This document shows positions 63,696-64,000 of a stretch of 64,000 nucleotides of DNA, piece by piece. Both the position numbers and the translations under genes were made by a program. The notes beneath the pieces are model-generated. The model searched no databases, was not told the origin of the DNA, and was given only the letters and a program-made list of their open reading frames with translations. The stretch lies in NCBI GenBank assembly GCA_913064775.1, contig CAJYAD010000005.1, forward strand, positions 1-64,000, read 5' to 3'. Each line of letters begins with the position of its first letter. The first letter of the stretch is position 1. The DNA is from an uncultured Albidovulum sp. (lineage in GTDB: Bacteria > Pseudomonadota > Alphaproteobacteria > Rhodobacterales > Rhodobacteraceae).

Positions 63696-64000
63696 TCACT
63701 GTCTGTCGCGGATCACCTCGGCGGCCCGTACCCGTGCCAGATGGTCCATCTCGATCACATCTACAAGGCTTTCCGGGGCAGAAGTAAGACCCGGATCGCG
63801 CGAAAGCCGGGCAAGCGCCTCTTCCACGACCACCGCCATCTGGGGGAAAATCAACTCATGCGCGATGAAGGCATTCAGCGCCACCTCCTTCGCCGCGTTG
63901 AAGGCCGCCCCCGCCAGCCCGCCGATCGCCATGACCTCGCGCGCCAGGCGCAAAGCCGGAAAGCGGGTCTCGTCGGGGGCCTCGAATTGCAGCGTCGCGA
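63696..64000 (-). CDS. dxr: 1-deoxy-D-xylulose 5-phosphate reductoisomerase, C-terminal part (runs off the window)
   Basis: Converts DXP to 2-C-methylerythritol 4-phosphate in the MEP pathway to isoprenoids. The visible end contains ATLQFEAPDETRFPALRLAR, GGLAGAAFNAAKEVALNAFI and the acidic C-terminal helix region, matching the Dxr C-terminal domain. The gene order dxr-rseP-bamA supports it. The N-terminal NADPH and metal sites lie outside the window. Confidence 0.94.
   Translation of the reverse strand, partial: ATLQFEAPDETRFPALRLAREVMAIGGLAGAAFNAAKEVALNAFIAHELIFPQMAVVVEEALARLSRDPGLTSAPESLVDVIEMDHLARVRAAEVIRDRQ

Overview
The window reads as an uninterrupted piece of chromosome from a high-GC alphaproteobacterium of the Rhodobacterales (a Rhodobacter/Rhodovulum/Paracoccus relative). 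The grounds are strong GC bias in third codon positions, a 14-gene complex I operon with extra reading frames between the subunits, a dxr-rseP-bamA-skp-fabZ-lpxA-lpxI-lpxB cluster, a Liu-type leucine-degradation operon, heterotetrameric sarcosine oxidase genes, and promoter-like sites of the alphaproteobacterial TTGACC-N17-GCTAnAwC type. No rRNA, tRNA, transposase, phage gene or CRISPR array was seen. The organism assignment is inference; the gene identities rest on motifs visible in the translations.

Layout. 1-400: 5' part of ilvD (minus). 783-2297: DEAD-box RNA helicase (plus). 2284-24852: one very long minus-strand unit, read from high to low coordinates as nuoA-B-C-x-D-x-x-E-x-x-F-x-G-x-H-x-I-x-J-K-L-M-N-birA-coaX-rnj-sulfotransferase-like, where x marks nine accessory ORFs. 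25102-32930: leucine/isovalerate catabolism (isovaleryl-CoA dehydrogenase, LprI-like protein, methylcrotonyl-CoA carboxylase beta and alpha, a GST, HMG-CoA lyase, enoyl-CoA hydratase), all minus. 33146-34805: aroB and aroK (minus). 34957-39119: plus-strand run of a 45-aa membrane peptide, a 530-aa exported protein, xerD and a CorC/HlyC-type CBS protein. 39367-44385: soxB-D-A-G (minus). 44659-46089: glutamate dehydrogenase (minus). 46439-49365: three Tad-type pilus-associated proteins (plus). 49599-54936: DMT transporter, P-loop ATPase, metA, alpha/beta hydrolase, PPK2 and TetR regulator (plus). 55086-64000: lpxB-lpxI-lpxA-fabZ-skp-bamA-45-aa peptide-rseP-dxr (minus), the outer-membrane biogenesis cluster.

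How the parts fit. The nuo unit makes proton-pumping NADH:quinone oxidoreductase. Its accessory ORFs are mostly small membrane, lipoprotein or exported proteins joined by ATGA/GTGA overlaps or by ribosome-binding sites inside the preceding gene. The leucine operon has a plausible promoter with a TetR-like operator (TGAAC-N4-GTTCA) just upstream of isovaleryl-CoA dehydrogenase. The lpx/bam cluster couples lipid A synthesis, beta-barrel assembly and the site-2 protease.

Between genes there is a dispersed repeat family with at least six copies (near 470, 26050, 29604, 39239, 44543 and 62169). It joins a GGGGGC-nnn-GCCCCC hairpin to a CCCCCGGgATATTT half-hairpin ending in CCAGAAAGAA or CCAAGATGAA. 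Several copies form near-perfect long hairpins at ends of transcription units; two copies (25949-26118 and 39140-39310) are about 170-bp homologous elements. The strongest candidates for undescribed biology are this repeat family, the duplicated NuoE C-terminal domain carried on a membrane anchor, and the accessory gene set of the nuo operon.
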